Origin: Armatimonadota bacterium
GTDB lineage: Bacteria > Armatimonadota > Armatimonadia > Armatimonadales > Armatimonadaceae
Direction: 5' to 3'
DNA: 22,498 bases
Assembly (NCBI GenBank): GCA_014381035.1
Contig: JACMIS010000855.1
Coordinates: forward strand, 1-22,498
In this document: piece by piece, positions 1 to 7,105 of the stretch
Layout of the letters: every line of letters begins with the position of its first letter
Position numbering within the stretch: position 1 is the first letter of the stretch
The notes under the pieces: model-generated
What the model was told of the DNA's origin: nothing
What the model saw: only the letters and a program-made list of their open reading frames with translations
Database searches by the model: none
Position numbers and translations under genes: made by a program

Positions 1-246
1 CCCGCGTTTTTGAAGGAAGCGTTCTTAGCCGCCATGCTCCAATTGGCGCATGAGGGACACACGACGCTGGATCAAGCGTATTATAATGCAGTCGGTGAGC
101 AGGTGGAAACATTGCGCAAGTACCTGAAAAAGGCGAAAAATCCCGAGGATATGGCGGATATGATGGCATCTTCCGGCGACGAATCTATCGGGTTCCGCAA
201 CCGTAGCGCAGGGTTCGGTCGCCGCTTCGATGATGACGATTATTAG
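1..246 (+). CDS. C-terminal end of an unknown protein (5' truncated by window edge)
   Basis: The reading frame is open from the first base (Pro-Ala-Phe-Leu-Lys...) to a TAG at 244-246, so this is the 3' end of a gene that begins outside the window. About 81 residues are visible. The first half looks helical and charged, with an EQVETLRKYLKKAKNPED segment. It is followed by a low-complexity tail rich in Ser, Gly, Arg and Phe, ending in four Asp and a Tyr. I recognise no family. The TTG at 10 and the ATG at 34 could in principle be starts, but neither has a convincing ribosome binding site, so read-through from upstream is more likely. The tail looks disordered. Function unknown. Confidence 0.55.
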   Translation, partial: PAFLKEAFLAAMLQLAHEGHTTLDQAYYNAVGEQVETLRKYLKKAKNPEDMADMMASSGDESIGFRNRSAGFGRRFDDDDY

Positions 247-386
247 AACCATGACCGCCGCCGTCCCGATTCCGGTAGGTGCGCGGTTTATCGTCCGGAG
301 ATACGGGTACAAAATCGGTGTCAAGTAAATCATAACGAAGCCCGGTGGCAGTGTCGCCGCTTCATTGAAGAAAAGGAAACCGAATT

Positions 387-659
387 ATGCCCGCATACAA
401 TCATTACAACCAAGCGAAACAGATGCAGGACTTGCCGATGGCTCAGAAAGTCGGCGCGTGCATCACCTGCTCCTACTGGCAAGTGGAAACACCGCGCCCG
501 CAGGACGAAATAAAGATGGTCGGCTTATGTGTGCAACCGCAACTCAAGGATTATGCTTTGATCGTCAGCGGTTCCTCCGCGTGCAATCACTGGGCGAAGC
601 AGGATGGTGTCGGGGAGCAAGCGGAGCAATACTCACACCTGAACGAAGCGCAAGCCTGA
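387..659 (+). CDS. Small four-cysteine (HiPIP-like or zinc-ribbon-like) protein
   Basis: A 90-residue soluble protein with four cysteines spaced C25-x2-C28-x19-C48-x17-C66, embedded in GACITCSYW, GLCVQP and SSACNHW. A CxxC pair followed by GxC and a final C near a Trp is the pattern of small Fe-S (HiPIP-like) or zinc-binding modules; which metal is bound cannot be read from sequence. No signal peptide or membrane segment is present. The ATG at 387 is preceded by AAAGGAAA near 372-379, a good Shine-Dalgarno at normal spacing. The gene is followed 13 nt later by a strong intrinsic terminator, so it ends its transcription unit. It could be a standalone electron carrier or a metal-stabilised adaptor. 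No family assigned. Confidence 0.75.
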   Translation: MPAYNHYNQAKQMQDLPMAQKVGACITCSYWQVETPRPQDEIKMVGLCVQPQLKDYALIVSGSSACNHWAKQDGVGEQAEQYSHLNEAQA

Positions 660-672
660 CGTGTTCGACTCC

Positions 673-707
673 AAAAAGTCCCGCCCGAAACCGGCGGGAC
701 TTTTTTT
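673..707 (+). terminator. Rho-independent terminator after the four-cysteine gene
   Basis: A perfect 13-bp stem is formed by 673-685 (five A then GTCCCGCC) and 693-705, with a 7-nt loop. The right arm runs into a tract of seven T. It lies 13 nt after the stop codon of the small cysteine-rich gene. The A run opposite the T tract suggests it may also work weakly on the other strand, but there is no gene there to end. Confidence 0.93.
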
Positions 708-749
708 GTCGAAAGGGCGAACTATTCCGGTATAAACCCTGTACCTTTT

Positions 750-779
750 TTGCCGATGTTTCGCGCATCATGCTACACT
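750..779 (+). promoter_or_regulatory. Probable promoter of cysE (extended -10)
   Basis: TTGCCG (750-755), an 18-bp spacer and TACACT (774-779), with TG one base before the hexamer giving an extended -10. Predicted transcription would begin near 786, about 16 nt before the ATG at 802. It lies directly after the preceding terminator, where a new promoter is expected. Confidence 0.6.
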
Positions 780-801
780 AAAAACGGCGTCGGTAAACCA
801 G

Positions 802-1602
802 ATGTGCGACGACGGTGCCAAAGGATTCTTAGATACAGAAATGTTTGCCCGATTTCGTGAAGATATACAGACCGTTTTCCGCAAGGACCCCGCCGCACGC
901 AATGTTTGGGAAGTGCTTTCCTACGCGGGGTTATGGGCGGTTTTATCACATCGCGTGGCGCACTGGCTCTGGAAACATCACGGCAAGACGCTCGCCCGAC
1001 TCTTGTCGCAATGGACTCGTTTTTGCACCGGTATAGAGATTCACCCCGGCGCGACAATCGGGCGCCGCTTCTTTATTGACCACGGAATGGGCGTCGTGAT
1101 CGGGGAAACGGCGGAGATCGGCGACGACGTGTTGATGTACCACGCGGTGACACTGGGCGGTACTTCCTTGCACAAGGAGAAGCGTCACCCGACTATCGGA
1201 AATAATGTGTTGATCGGTATGGGCGCGAAAGTGATCGGCGCGATCCTGATCGGGGATAACGCCCGAATCGGCGCGAACGCCGTCGTGACCAAAGACGTTC
1301 CGCCCGAAGCAACCGTTGTCGGTATTCCCGGCAAGGTAGTAAAGATCGGCGACAAGTACGTGAGCCGTCCGTCGCCGGAACCGAAGCCGATTCCCCTCCC
1401 CCCGTCGCGCCCAGTCGTGATGGACGCCGAGTTGAACGCCCTCGACCCGCAAGGGGAATTGATCCAGCGCCTGCTCACGGAAATCAGCGACCTGAAATCG
1501 CGGCTGTCCACGATTGAAGGGAAAAGCCCCCCGCCGACCCCTCCGGGACCGATCCACCACGATGGCTGGGAACCGGACGAGATAGAAGCCGCCGCCCCTT
1601 AG
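802..1602 (+). CDS. cysE: Serine O-acetyltransferase
   Basis: Transfers acetyl from acetyl-CoA to L-serine, the first step of cysteine synthesis; cytoplasmic. An alpha-helical N-terminal part (about 15-75) leads into a left-handed beta-helix of hexapeptide repeats. The signatures are [25 protein letters not shown] and the TLGGTS loop followed by RHP. By comparison with E. coli CysE the catalytic base is His94 of IDHG; the partner acid position (Asp in E. coli) is Glu79 in EIHPG, as in Bacillus-type enzymes. Residues 190-266 form a Pro-rich linker, a short predicted coiled coil (about 218-240) and a Pro/acidic tail that go beyond the catalytic core. The ATG at 802 fits the predicted promoter, but an in-frame ATG at 841 (MFARF) is also possible; neither has a strong ribosome binding site. 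Confidence 0.93.
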   Translation: MCDDGAKGFLDTEMFARFREDIQTVFRKDPAARNVWEVLSYAGLWAVLSHRVAHWLWKHHGKTLARLLSQWTRFCTGIEIHPGATIGRRFFIDHGMGVVIGETAEIGDDVLMYHAVTLGGTSLHKEKRHPTIGNNVLIGMGAKVIGAILIGDNARIGANAVVTKDVPPEATVVGIPGKVVKIGDKYVSRPSPEPKPIPLPPSRPVVMDAELNALDPQGELIQRLLTEISDLKSRLSTIEGKSPPPTPPGPIHHDGWEPDEIEAAAP

Positions 1603-1623
1603 ACGGACAGGCGTAAGATTCCC

Positions 1624-2517
1624 TTATCCCAACACTGCGGATGTTGTCACGGTAGATAAATCGGACGGCGTCCACAGGGAATGTATGTCCTCGCCACGTG
1701 CGTCCCGCGTTTTCAGATCCTCCAGAAACTGGGGGAACCCCCATCGCGGCTCCCAGTACAGAAGAGTCTTCGCCTCGCTCAAGTCATGTTGTTCTACTTG
1801 TTCCGGCAATTCGATAGCGTACTTCTTCAATAGTGCCGCCCCGCTGGGGACGATGGATTCGCACCAGTCAGGTCCCAAACTTTTGAAATCGGCACGGACC
1901 GTCTCGGGCATGTGATGGTTCGAATGGACGATGGTTCGGAACAGACCGAACTTCTGCTCGGCGGCTCCGTGAAGAGCGGCAATCGTCGCGTCGGCTACAT
2001 CGCGCCGGTCCACGGCGTTGCGGAGCAGTTTCGCACCGAAGGCTAGATACGACTTGGGAACGAAGTCATGGTAGCGGAGCATCGCAACGGAGGCACCGGT
2101 CGTCTCGTGGTACATGCGGCATAGATCCTCGCCGATTACTTTCGTAGCACCGTAAACAGACCCCCATCCATATGCCATCGAGGACGCCCAGACGAACGAC
2201 CGCACCTTGTGTTCGCGACAGGCTTGCAGCAGATGAAATGTGCCGTTCACGTTCACGTCGAAAATGGTGGCATCGCTGACCGGCGGGACATGGGCGCAGT
2301 GCCACGCGGCGAGATGAATCACCGCGTCCATCCCATCTACTGCGCGGCGGGCGTCTTCCGGAGTGCGGGTATCGTAGCGGATAAATTCGCCCCTTTCCAG
2401 GCACTCCCGAGGGGGCAGGACGACATCCGCCATACGTATCTCCTGCCCGCTTCCAACTAGTGCCGCGCAGATCGCCTGCCCCGCGTTACCTGCCGCGCCC
2501 GTAACCAACACTTTCAT
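1624..2517 (-). CDS. NAD-dependent epimerase/dehydratase family protein (extended SDR)
   Basis: 297 residues with the Rossmann glycine motif TGAAGNAG (6-13), Asp31 at the end of the second strand (favouring NAD over NADP), VIHLAA at 66-71, and the catalytic region with Ser112/Ser113 and YGATK (Tyr122, Lys126). These define an extended short-chain dehydrogenase, usually acting on nucleotide sugars or uronates. The substrate cannot be told: no sugar-metabolism gene is adjacent. It converges on cysE with only 21 nt between stops and no hairpin there. An AAAGGAAA ribosome binding site lies about 9 nt before the ATG and a strong promoter sits upstream. A hexose-epimerase or uronate-dehydrogenase-like role are both open. 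Confidence 0.88.
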   Translation of the reverse strand: MKVLVTGAAGNAGQAICAALVGSGQEIRMADVVLPPRECLERGEFIRYDTRTPEDARRAVDGMDAVIHLAAWHCAHVPPVSDATIFDVNVNGTFHLLQACREHKVRSFVWASSMAYGWGSVYGATKVIGEDLCRMYHETTGASVAMLRYHDFVPKSYLAFGAKLLRNAVDRRDVADATIAALHGAAEQKFGLFRTIVHSNHHMPETVRADFKSLGPDWCESIVPSGAALLKKYAIELPEQVEQHDLSEAKTLLYWEPRWGFPQFLEDLKTRDARGEDIHSLWTPSDLSTVTTSAVLG

Positions 2518-2558
2518 TCGTGAATATTTCCTTTGAGAAAGTTTTGAATCTGAAGTAA

Positions 2559-2587
2559 ATGTTACGACCCGAGCCTGACCATGTCAA
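2559..2587 (-). promoter_or_regulatory. Near-consensus sigma70-type promoter of the epimerase gene
   Basis: On the minus strand: perfect TTGACA (2587 to 2582), a 17-bp spacer and TAACAT (2564 to 2559). Transcription should begin near 2552, leaving a leader of about 35 nt that carries the AAAGGAAA ribosome binding site. This is the best -35 box I found in the window, and contrasts with the weak -35 regions of the leaderless promoters. Confidence 0.8.
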
Positions 2588-2668
2588 GGAAATTCGTATA
2601 TATCCTGCTACAACACTTTCGCAGCTCGCCACCGGAGATCGTGATTCGCTCAAAAAAAGCAGTGGGGG

Positions 2669-2674
2669 TACAAT
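2669..2674 (+). promoter_or_regulatory. -10 box of a probable leaderless promoter (DsbA-like gene)
   Basis: GGTACAAT with the hexamer TACAAT ends 6 nt before the ATG at 2681, so transcription should start at or within a base or two of the start codon. No ribosome binding site is present. The -35 region is weak (TTCGCT at 2645-2650, 18-bp spacer). Confidence 0.65.
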
Positions 2675-2680
2675 AGTGAC

Positions 2681-3385
2681 ATGAATATTTCGCCTGCACG
2701 CCTTAACCTACCGGAGTCTCGCGTCGTCTCCGCGCTCGGCGCGCACCTCGGTACGCTTACCACCATCACGCTCTGGCATGACTTTCTCTGTCCCTGGTGC
2801 TGGGTGGCATGGGTTCAAGCGGAAAAATTAAAAGCCGAGTTCGGGGTTACTTTCGACTGGCGCGGCGCGGAACTGTTTCCTCCGGCTTTGAATCACAAGC
2901 CTGCTCCGCCCAAATCAGTCGACCCCGATGCCCCGCCCGCGCCGAAAACACGTTTCGATCTGTTTGTGGAAGCCGAGGGCATTGCTATGCCGACACCGCG
3001 ACCACATTTCGCCGATATGCACTCTGCCCTGCTTGCATCGGAATATGTTGCTGTGGAGCATAGCGCGGAAACAGCCAATGCGTTTATCGCCGCCATCTAC
3101 CGGGCGTACTGGGAACGTCAGGCAGATGTGGCGGACCGTGCGATATTAGCGCAAATCGCCGAGTCGGTCGGTGTCCCCGCTTCTCCGATGCGGGAATCGG
3201 TAGCGTCCGAACAGTATGCCGAAAATATTTTGGGCTTCGACGACGATGCCTATGCCGCCGGGATTCGGCACGTCCCGACGTTCGTTTTCGGCGGGGAGGA
3301 GCGTCTCGCCGAAGCCCCATACACGTCCCTCGCCCACGCCACGGAGCGGTTTCTGATCCGCCTCGAGAAATACAAGAATTTGTAG
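2681..3385 (+). CDS. DsbA/FrnE-family thioredoxin-fold oxidoreductase
   Basis: 234 residues with a thioredoxin fold interrupted by a helical insertion. The redox motif is CPWC (Cys37, Cys40) after LWHDF, and the cis-proline loop is HVPTF (Pro199), both typical of the DsbA/FrnE (2-hydroxychromene-2-carboxylate-isomerase-like) superfamily. There is no signal peptide, so it is probably cytoplasmic, like FrnE, rather than a periplasmic disulfide donor. A Pro-rich segment (about 68-88) is unusual. The leaderless promoter supports the ATG at 2681. Its TAG stop is followed with no gap by the ATG of the FAH-family gene, implying co-transcription. The substrate is unknown; a glutathione- or thiol-dependent isomerisation paired with the neighbouring FAH hydrolase is possible but unproven. 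Confidence 0.85.
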   Translation: MNISPARLNLPESRVVSALGAHLGTLTTITLWHDFLCPWCWVAWVQAEKLKAEFGVTFDWRGAELFPPALNHKPAPPKSVDPDAPPAPKTRFDLFVEAEGIAMPTPRPHFADMHSALLASEYVAVEHSAETANAFIAAIYRAYWERQADVADRAILAQIAESVGVPASPMRESVASEQYAENILGFDDDAYAAGIRHVPTFVFGGEERLAEAPYTSLAHATERFLIRLEKYKNL

Positions 3386-4270
3386 ATGAAAATTGCTTAC
3401 CTCGAAATTGACGGTGTCCGCACCGTTGCGATGGCACACACCGACGGAAATCTGTATAGTATACCCCGTCTCCTTGCTCTGTCGGGAGCAGGGATTCCAG
3501 TTCCGGGCACGGTTTTAGATGCCGCCGCAGACGGAACGGCGCTTGCCAACGCCGTGTCGAACGCCATAGCGTCCCTGACCATGAGCGGCGATACCGAGCA
3601 AGCAATCGTGCCGTCGGCGTCCCGGTTGCTGGCACCATTGCCCCGTCCGAACCGCATTCTCGCTATCGGACGGAATTATGCCGAACATGCCAAAGAGCAA
3701 GGTGCGAGTGTTACCGAGGAACCGATTGTGTTCCTGAAAGCGTCACAGTCGGTGATAGCACCGGATGAGGCAATTCGGATTCCCGAGGGGATCGGGCGCG
3801 TTGATTTTGAAGCGGAATTGATGGTCGTGCTTGGCTCTGGCGGAAAGAATATCGTGGAAGCGGACGCAATGTCCCATGTTGCGGGTTATACGGTGTTCAA
3901 TGATGTCACGGCACGCACGATGCAGAAAAAAGCGCAATCGTCAAACCATCCCTGGTTTCTCTCGAAGTCGCTGGATACATTCGGACCGATGGGTCCGTAT
4001 CTGATCACTCCGGACGAGGTTCCCGACCCGCACGATCTGCGAATCTCGCTGACTGTCAACGGCGAACCGAAACAGGACGACACGACGGCGAGTATGGTGT
4101 TTCGTATCCCCTTCCTGATCGCGTATCTGTCTCGCTTCTTTGCGTTGGAACCCGGCGATGTGATCGCGACCGGAACCCCATCCGGCATCGGCGCGATAGT
4201 TCCCGGGGATATTGTTTCCGTCGTGGTGGAGGGCATAGGTACGTTATCCAATCCGGTAGAGGCGGCATGA
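3386..4270 (+). CDS. Fumarylacetoacetate hydrolase (FAH) family protein
   Basis: 294 residues. A short N-terminal domain (1-85) is followed by the FAH catalytic domain, with AIGRNYAEHAKE (93-104), the metal-binding acids Glu142 and Glu144 in DFEAEL, Asp173 in FNDVTAR, the FLSKSLDTFGPMGP loop (191-204) and ATGTPSGIG (261-269). These enzymes use Mg/Mn to cleave or decarboxylate beta-keto acids, as in homoprotocatechuate or acylpyruvate breakdown. Which member this is cannot be decided from sequence alone; acylpyruvase, 2-hydroxyhepta-diene-dioate isomerase-like and oxaloacetate decarboxylase activities all occur in this group. It abuts the DsbA-like gene and overlaps the next gene by ATGA, so translation is probably coupled. 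Confidence 0.92.
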   Translation: MKIAYLEIDGVRTVAMAHTDGNLYSIPRLLALSGAGIPVPGTVLDAAADGTALANAVSNAIASLTMSGDTEQAIVPSASRLLAPLPRPNRILAIGRNYAEHAKEQGASVTEEPIVFLKASQSVIAPDEAIRIPEGIGRVDFEAELMVVLGSGGKNIVEADAMSHVAGYTVFNDVTARTMQKKAQSSNHPWFLSKSLDTFGPMGPYLITPDEVPDPHDLRISLTVNGEPKQDDTTASMVFRIPFLIAYLSRFFALEPGDVIATGTPSGIGAIVPGDIVSVVVEGIGTLSNPVEAA

Positions 4271-4734
4271 CGATACCGGTTTCGATAGTTTCGTATGACG
4301 ATAAATATCGCGCGGATTTTGACCGACTGAACCGGGCTTGGGTATCGCGATATTTCGTTGTGGAGCCGAGCGATGAGAAAGAACTCGGGGATCCGTACCG
4401 GCATTTCGTCGCGCCGGGAGGTCAGGTACTATTCCTGGTGACCGACACCGACGTGGTTGTTGGCACGGTTGCACTCGCGAAACACGGGGATCTATATGAA
4501 GTAGCGAAAATGACCGTGGACGAAGTGTATCGCGGGAAAGGCTACGGTAAACTACTGCTAGATGCCGCGATTATGTATGCAAAGAACGCCGGGGCGGTCG
4601 CGCTGGAACTGGTGTCCAACACTCGCCTGGAAACCGCGATTCAGTTATATCGAAGGCATGGGTTTGTCGAGGTGCCGCTGGAAGACGGCGAGGAATACAA
4701 TCGCGCGAATATTCGGATGCGTCGTGAATTATGA
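4267..4734 (+). CDS. GNAT-family N-acetyltransferase
   Basis: 155 residues with the full GNAT layout. The motif A strand and pyrophosphate loop read KMTVDEVYRGKGYG (Arg89 to Gly94, the acetyl-CoA-binding RxxGxG), followed by a helix, and motif B is seen as VSNTRLETAIQLYRRHGF. The C-terminal RANIRMRREL resembles the catalytic domain of the MarR-GNAT fusion type, here without the MarR part. The start overlaps the stop of the FAH gene (ATGA), and AGAGG lies just upstream, so it is the third gene of this operon. The acceptor (small molecule or protein amine) is unknown. Confidence 0.9.
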   Translation: MTIPVSIVSYDDKYRADFDRLNRAWVSRYFVVEPSDEKELGDPYRHFVAPGGQVLFLVTDTDVVVGTVALAKHGDLYEVAKMTVDEVYRGKGYGKLLLDAAIMYAKNAGAVALELVSNTRLETAIQLYRRHGFVEVPLEDGEEYNRANIRMRREL

Positions 4735-4777
4735 CACAGGGAAGTAACCATCCGGTTGCGATCCGTGTCGAATACCC

Positions 4778-5044
4778 ATGCACAAAGCAATCTTTATTTC
4801 TTTCCGTATCGCGTTGATCATCACGATGACCTCTGCCCTGTTTATTATTACGACTCCCGCTTTCGCCAAATATCGCGGGCACAGATCAAGGCACCGATGG
4901 CATTCCCATCACACCGGGCATCGCCCGCTGAACTATAATATGTCGGAACAGGATAGGCGCGACCAGATGTTGATCATCGGTGGTTGTGTTGGACTTGCCG
5001 TGGTTGCATTTCTTGTCTCTTACAAGTTACGCAATCCCCGGTGA
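4778..5044 (+). CDS. Small exported His/Arg-rich protein with C-terminal membrane anchor
   Basis: 88 residues in three parts. A Sec-type signal peptide (1-30) ends in the likely cleavage site AFA|KY. A basic segment at 31-50 holds six His and six Arg, with HRSRHRWHSHHTGHR at 35-49. A single membrane helix runs from about 64 to 83 and ends in a short basic tail. The expected topology puts the His-rich loop outside the cytoplasmic membrane. Clustered His suggests a transition-metal or haem ligand site, or a polyanion-binding patch; this is inference. It lies 34 nt before the Tat-exported protein, in the same direction, so the two are probably co-transcribed. I recognise no family. The start is supported by the well-formed signal peptide rather than by a ribosome binding site. 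Confidence 0.72.
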   Translation: MHKAIFISFRIALIITMTSALFIITTPAFAKYRGHRSRHRWHSHHTGHRPLNYNMSEQDRRDQMLIIGGCVGLAVVAFLVSYKLRNPR

Positions 5045-5078
5045 AGCGAAACCCGATCTTCCGCGTCTAAATAAAATA

Positions 5079-6293
5079 ATGCACGTTACTGTCTTTTCTC
5101 GTCGTCAACTGCTCACCGCATCCGCGGCACTTGCCCTATCCTCGCTCTGTGGCTTAGCACATGCTCAGACTATTGCCGAACCCCGTGTAATGCGTCAGGA
5201 AAAGGACGGATTCACAATCACGTTACGGATGCCGCAATACGCTATCGTCGCCAATGCGGAAGCGATTCTATACCTTCGCCTCGAAGTCGGCGGCGCGGAC
5301 GGCAAAAAGCAGACGGTGCCGTTCGCCCGGATAAACGCATCGGCGAAACCGGACAGCGGTGGAAACGCCATCGTTCTGAGCGCGAATCCCGATGGCGTCG
5401 CCGGGGAATACTCCATAGTAGCAAAGTTTCCGGAGGCAGGAACGTATACGGTGACGGTAGCCGTGGCACCTTCGGGCGGAGCCGCCACTGAGCCGGTTTC
5501 CGTGTCGTTCAACCCGGTCCGTGTCGTATCCGTTGCCGACAAGGAAAAGGAACGGAGCGCGAACTACTCGTTGACGGTTGAAGCAACCCCTTCGCAACCG
5601 CTCCCCGGTGAACTGGTGCAATTGCGCCTTTCTGTGATGGATAACGCCACAAAGAAACGCGTCACCGAGTTTGAATCGCTTTACAATGCCCCGTTCCATC
5701 TATACGTTGTGCGGGAAGACACGGGCGATATGCGGCGTGAGAAACCGATACCGATTTCAGCCGCGCCCAACTCCAAAGACGACGGCGTTTTTCTTTTGGA
5801 CTATAACTTTCCCGCGGGCGGCTCGTGGCGACTTTTCGCGGAAGTGGCACCGAAGGATCAGGGAATCCAGATGCTGACCACCCGGATGACGATTCCCGGC
5901 GCGAAAGCATTGCCCGAGCCGATGATGGCGCAGATCGCCCCCATTATCCGGCAGAACGGGGTCAATTTGCGTTTCTCGCGCCCGACCCGTTTTATCGCCC
6001 GGGAGACGATGACGGTGCCATTGCAACTGGAAGATGGACAAGGCAACCCGCTTTCTGATTTACAAGTCCTGGATTCTGCCCTTGCCCACCTGTATTTTGC
6101 CGAGCGCGACGGAAAAACGTTCCTTCATTCGGTTCCCGACTCCCGCGACCCGCGCAACGGACGATCCGGCTCCAATACGCTATCGTTCCCGGTGCGTTTT
6201 CCGAAAGCAGGAACGTACCGGGCCTGGCTCACGATGAACCGCTCCGGTCAACCCGCCGTGGTGACGTTTGTGACCCGCGTCTACGATAAATAA
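5079..6293 (+). CDS. Tat-exported protein with three immunoglobulin-like (YtkA-like) domains
   Basis: 404 residues from the ATG at 5079. An upstream in-frame extension to about 4980 overlaps the previous gene and would bury the signal peptide. The N terminus carries a twin-arginine motif, SRRQLL (7-12), a hydrophobic stretch and AHA|Q near 29, so folded export is predicted. The rest appears to be three beta-sandwich units: about 33-150, 160-275 and 295-402. Units two and three resemble the FixH/YtkA-like exported domains with an 'HLYVV-x-ED ... H-x-HP ... FP-x-G-x-Y' plan (HLYVVRED at 207-214; HLYFAERDG at 337-345; FPKAGTYRAW at 374-383). The HxHP metal-type motif has decayed: RREKP in unit two and LHSVPD in unit three. 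Function unknown; an extracytoplasmic binding or scaffold role is plausible. No haem motif is present. Confidence 0.8.
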   Translation: MHVTVFSRRQLLTASAALALSSLCGLAHAQTIAEPRVMRQEKDGFTITLRMPQYAIVANAEAILYLRLEVGGADGKKQTVPFARINASAKPDSGGNAIVLSANPDGVAGEYSIVAKFPEAGTYTVTVAVAPSGGAATEPVSVSFNPVRVVSVADKEKERSANYSLTVEATPSQPLPGELVQLRLSVMDNATKKRVTEFESLYNAPFHLYVVREDTGDMRREKPIPISAAPNSKDDGVFLLDYNFPAGGSWRLFAEVAPKDQGIQMLTTRMTIPGAKALPEPMMAQIAPIIRQNGVNLRFSRPTRFIARETMTVPLQLEDGQGNPLSDLQVLDSALAHLYFAERDGKTFLHSVPDSRDPRNGRSGSNTLSFPVRFPKAGTYRAWLTMNRSGQPAVVTFVTRVYDK

Positions 6294-6326
6294 CCGGCGT
6301 TGCTTTTTTGTTTTCACCGGTTGCGG

Positions 6327-6332
6327 TATAAC
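6327..6332 (+). promoter_or_regulatory. -10 box of a probable leaderless promoter (dapB operon)
   Basis: GGTATAAC (hexamer 6327-6332) ends 8 nt before the ATG of dapB. No ribosome binding site lies between them. The upstream T-rich stretch (6304-6314) offers only a poor -35. This is probably the promoter for dapB, the histidine kinase and asd. Confidence 0.65.
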
Positions 6333-6340
6333 AATTAGCA

Positions 6341-7105
6341 ATGCAGGACACACCAGACAAACCGTTACGCGTCGCCGTTGCCGGAGCAAAGGGGCGCATG
6401 GGTAGCGAAACGGTTCGCGCCGTCCAAGCCGCACCCGACATGATTCTTGTTGCCGAACTTCACCGAGGCGACGACCTAAACCGCTTGCTTGCAGAAACGC
6501 GCCCCGACATTCTCGTTGAATTTTCCGTTCCCGAAAGCGTGATGGAGAACGTTCGCGCTGCGCTTTCGGGGCGTGTGATTCCCCTGATCGGAACGACCGG
6601 AATTAGCGGGGGTGGCCGGGACGAGATCGCCGCGCTTTGCGAACGGTATGAAACACCCGCGCTGATCGCGCCAAACTTCGCTCTCGGTGCCGTGCTCATG
6701 ATGCGCTTCGCTGCGGAAGCCGCGCGCTATATGCCGGATGTCGAGATCATCGAAATGCACCACGAGCGGAAATTGGATGCCCCGTCCGGCACGGCATCCC
6801 GGACGGCGGAGATGATCGCGCAAGCCCGTAATGAATCCGGGGTGGTTGCGAAAGGTACGCCCGGCGGCGCGTTCGAGACGGCTCCCGGTGCAAGAGGCGG
6901 TACAGTGGCGGGGGTGCCGATCCATTCCGTTCGTCTTACCGGCTATGTCGCCTCGCAAGAGGTCATTTTCGGTGCGCTCGGGCAACGCCTTTCCTTGCGT
7001 CATGACAGTACGGATCGCACCTCGTTTATGCCGGGGGTCTTGCTTGCGATTCGCAGAGCGCGCACTTTGTCCGGTCTTGTCGTCGGGTTGGAAAATCTGT
7101 TGTGA
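6341..7105 (+). CDS. dapB: 4-hydroxy-tetrahydrodipicolinate reductase
   Basis: Catalyses the NAD(P)H-dependent reduction of 4-hydroxy-tetrahydrodipicolinate in the aspartate/diaminopimelate pathway to lysine and peptidoglycan. 254 residues, a usual length. The N-terminal Rossmann motif is VAGAKGRMGSE (13-23); the catalytic region is EMHHERKLDAPSGTA (138-152), with His140/His141 and Lys144; LIGTTG (82-87) and IAPNFALG (109-116) are also standard. The C-terminal DRTSFMPGV is typical of the family. The ATG is apparently leaderless. The last codons overlap the GTG start of the histidine kinase, and asd, which acts earlier in the same pathway, follows that kinase. Confidence 0.97.
   Translation: MQDTPDKPLRVAVAGAKGRMGSETVRAVQAAPDMILVAELHRGDDLNRLLAETRPDILVEFSVPESVMENVRAALSGRVIPLIGTTGISGGGRDEIAALCERYETPALIAPNFALGAVLMMRFAAEAARYMPDVEIIEMHHERKLDAPSGTASRTAEMIAQARNESGVVAKGTPGGAFETAPGARGGTVAGVPIHSVRLTGYVASQEVIFGALGQRLSLRHDSTDRTSFMPGVLLAIRRARTLSGLVVGLENLL

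Noticed and set aside
251..328. A 25-codon frame (MTAAVPIPVGARFIV...) 4 nt after the first gene's stop
   Set aside because: No ribosome binding site, no promoter box and no recognisable feature; frames this short arise by chance.
4980..5078. N-terminal extension of the Tat-exported protein to 4980
   Set aside because: It overlaps the upstream small gene and would put 33 residues before a well-formed twin-arginine signal peptide; the ATG at 5079 is preferred.
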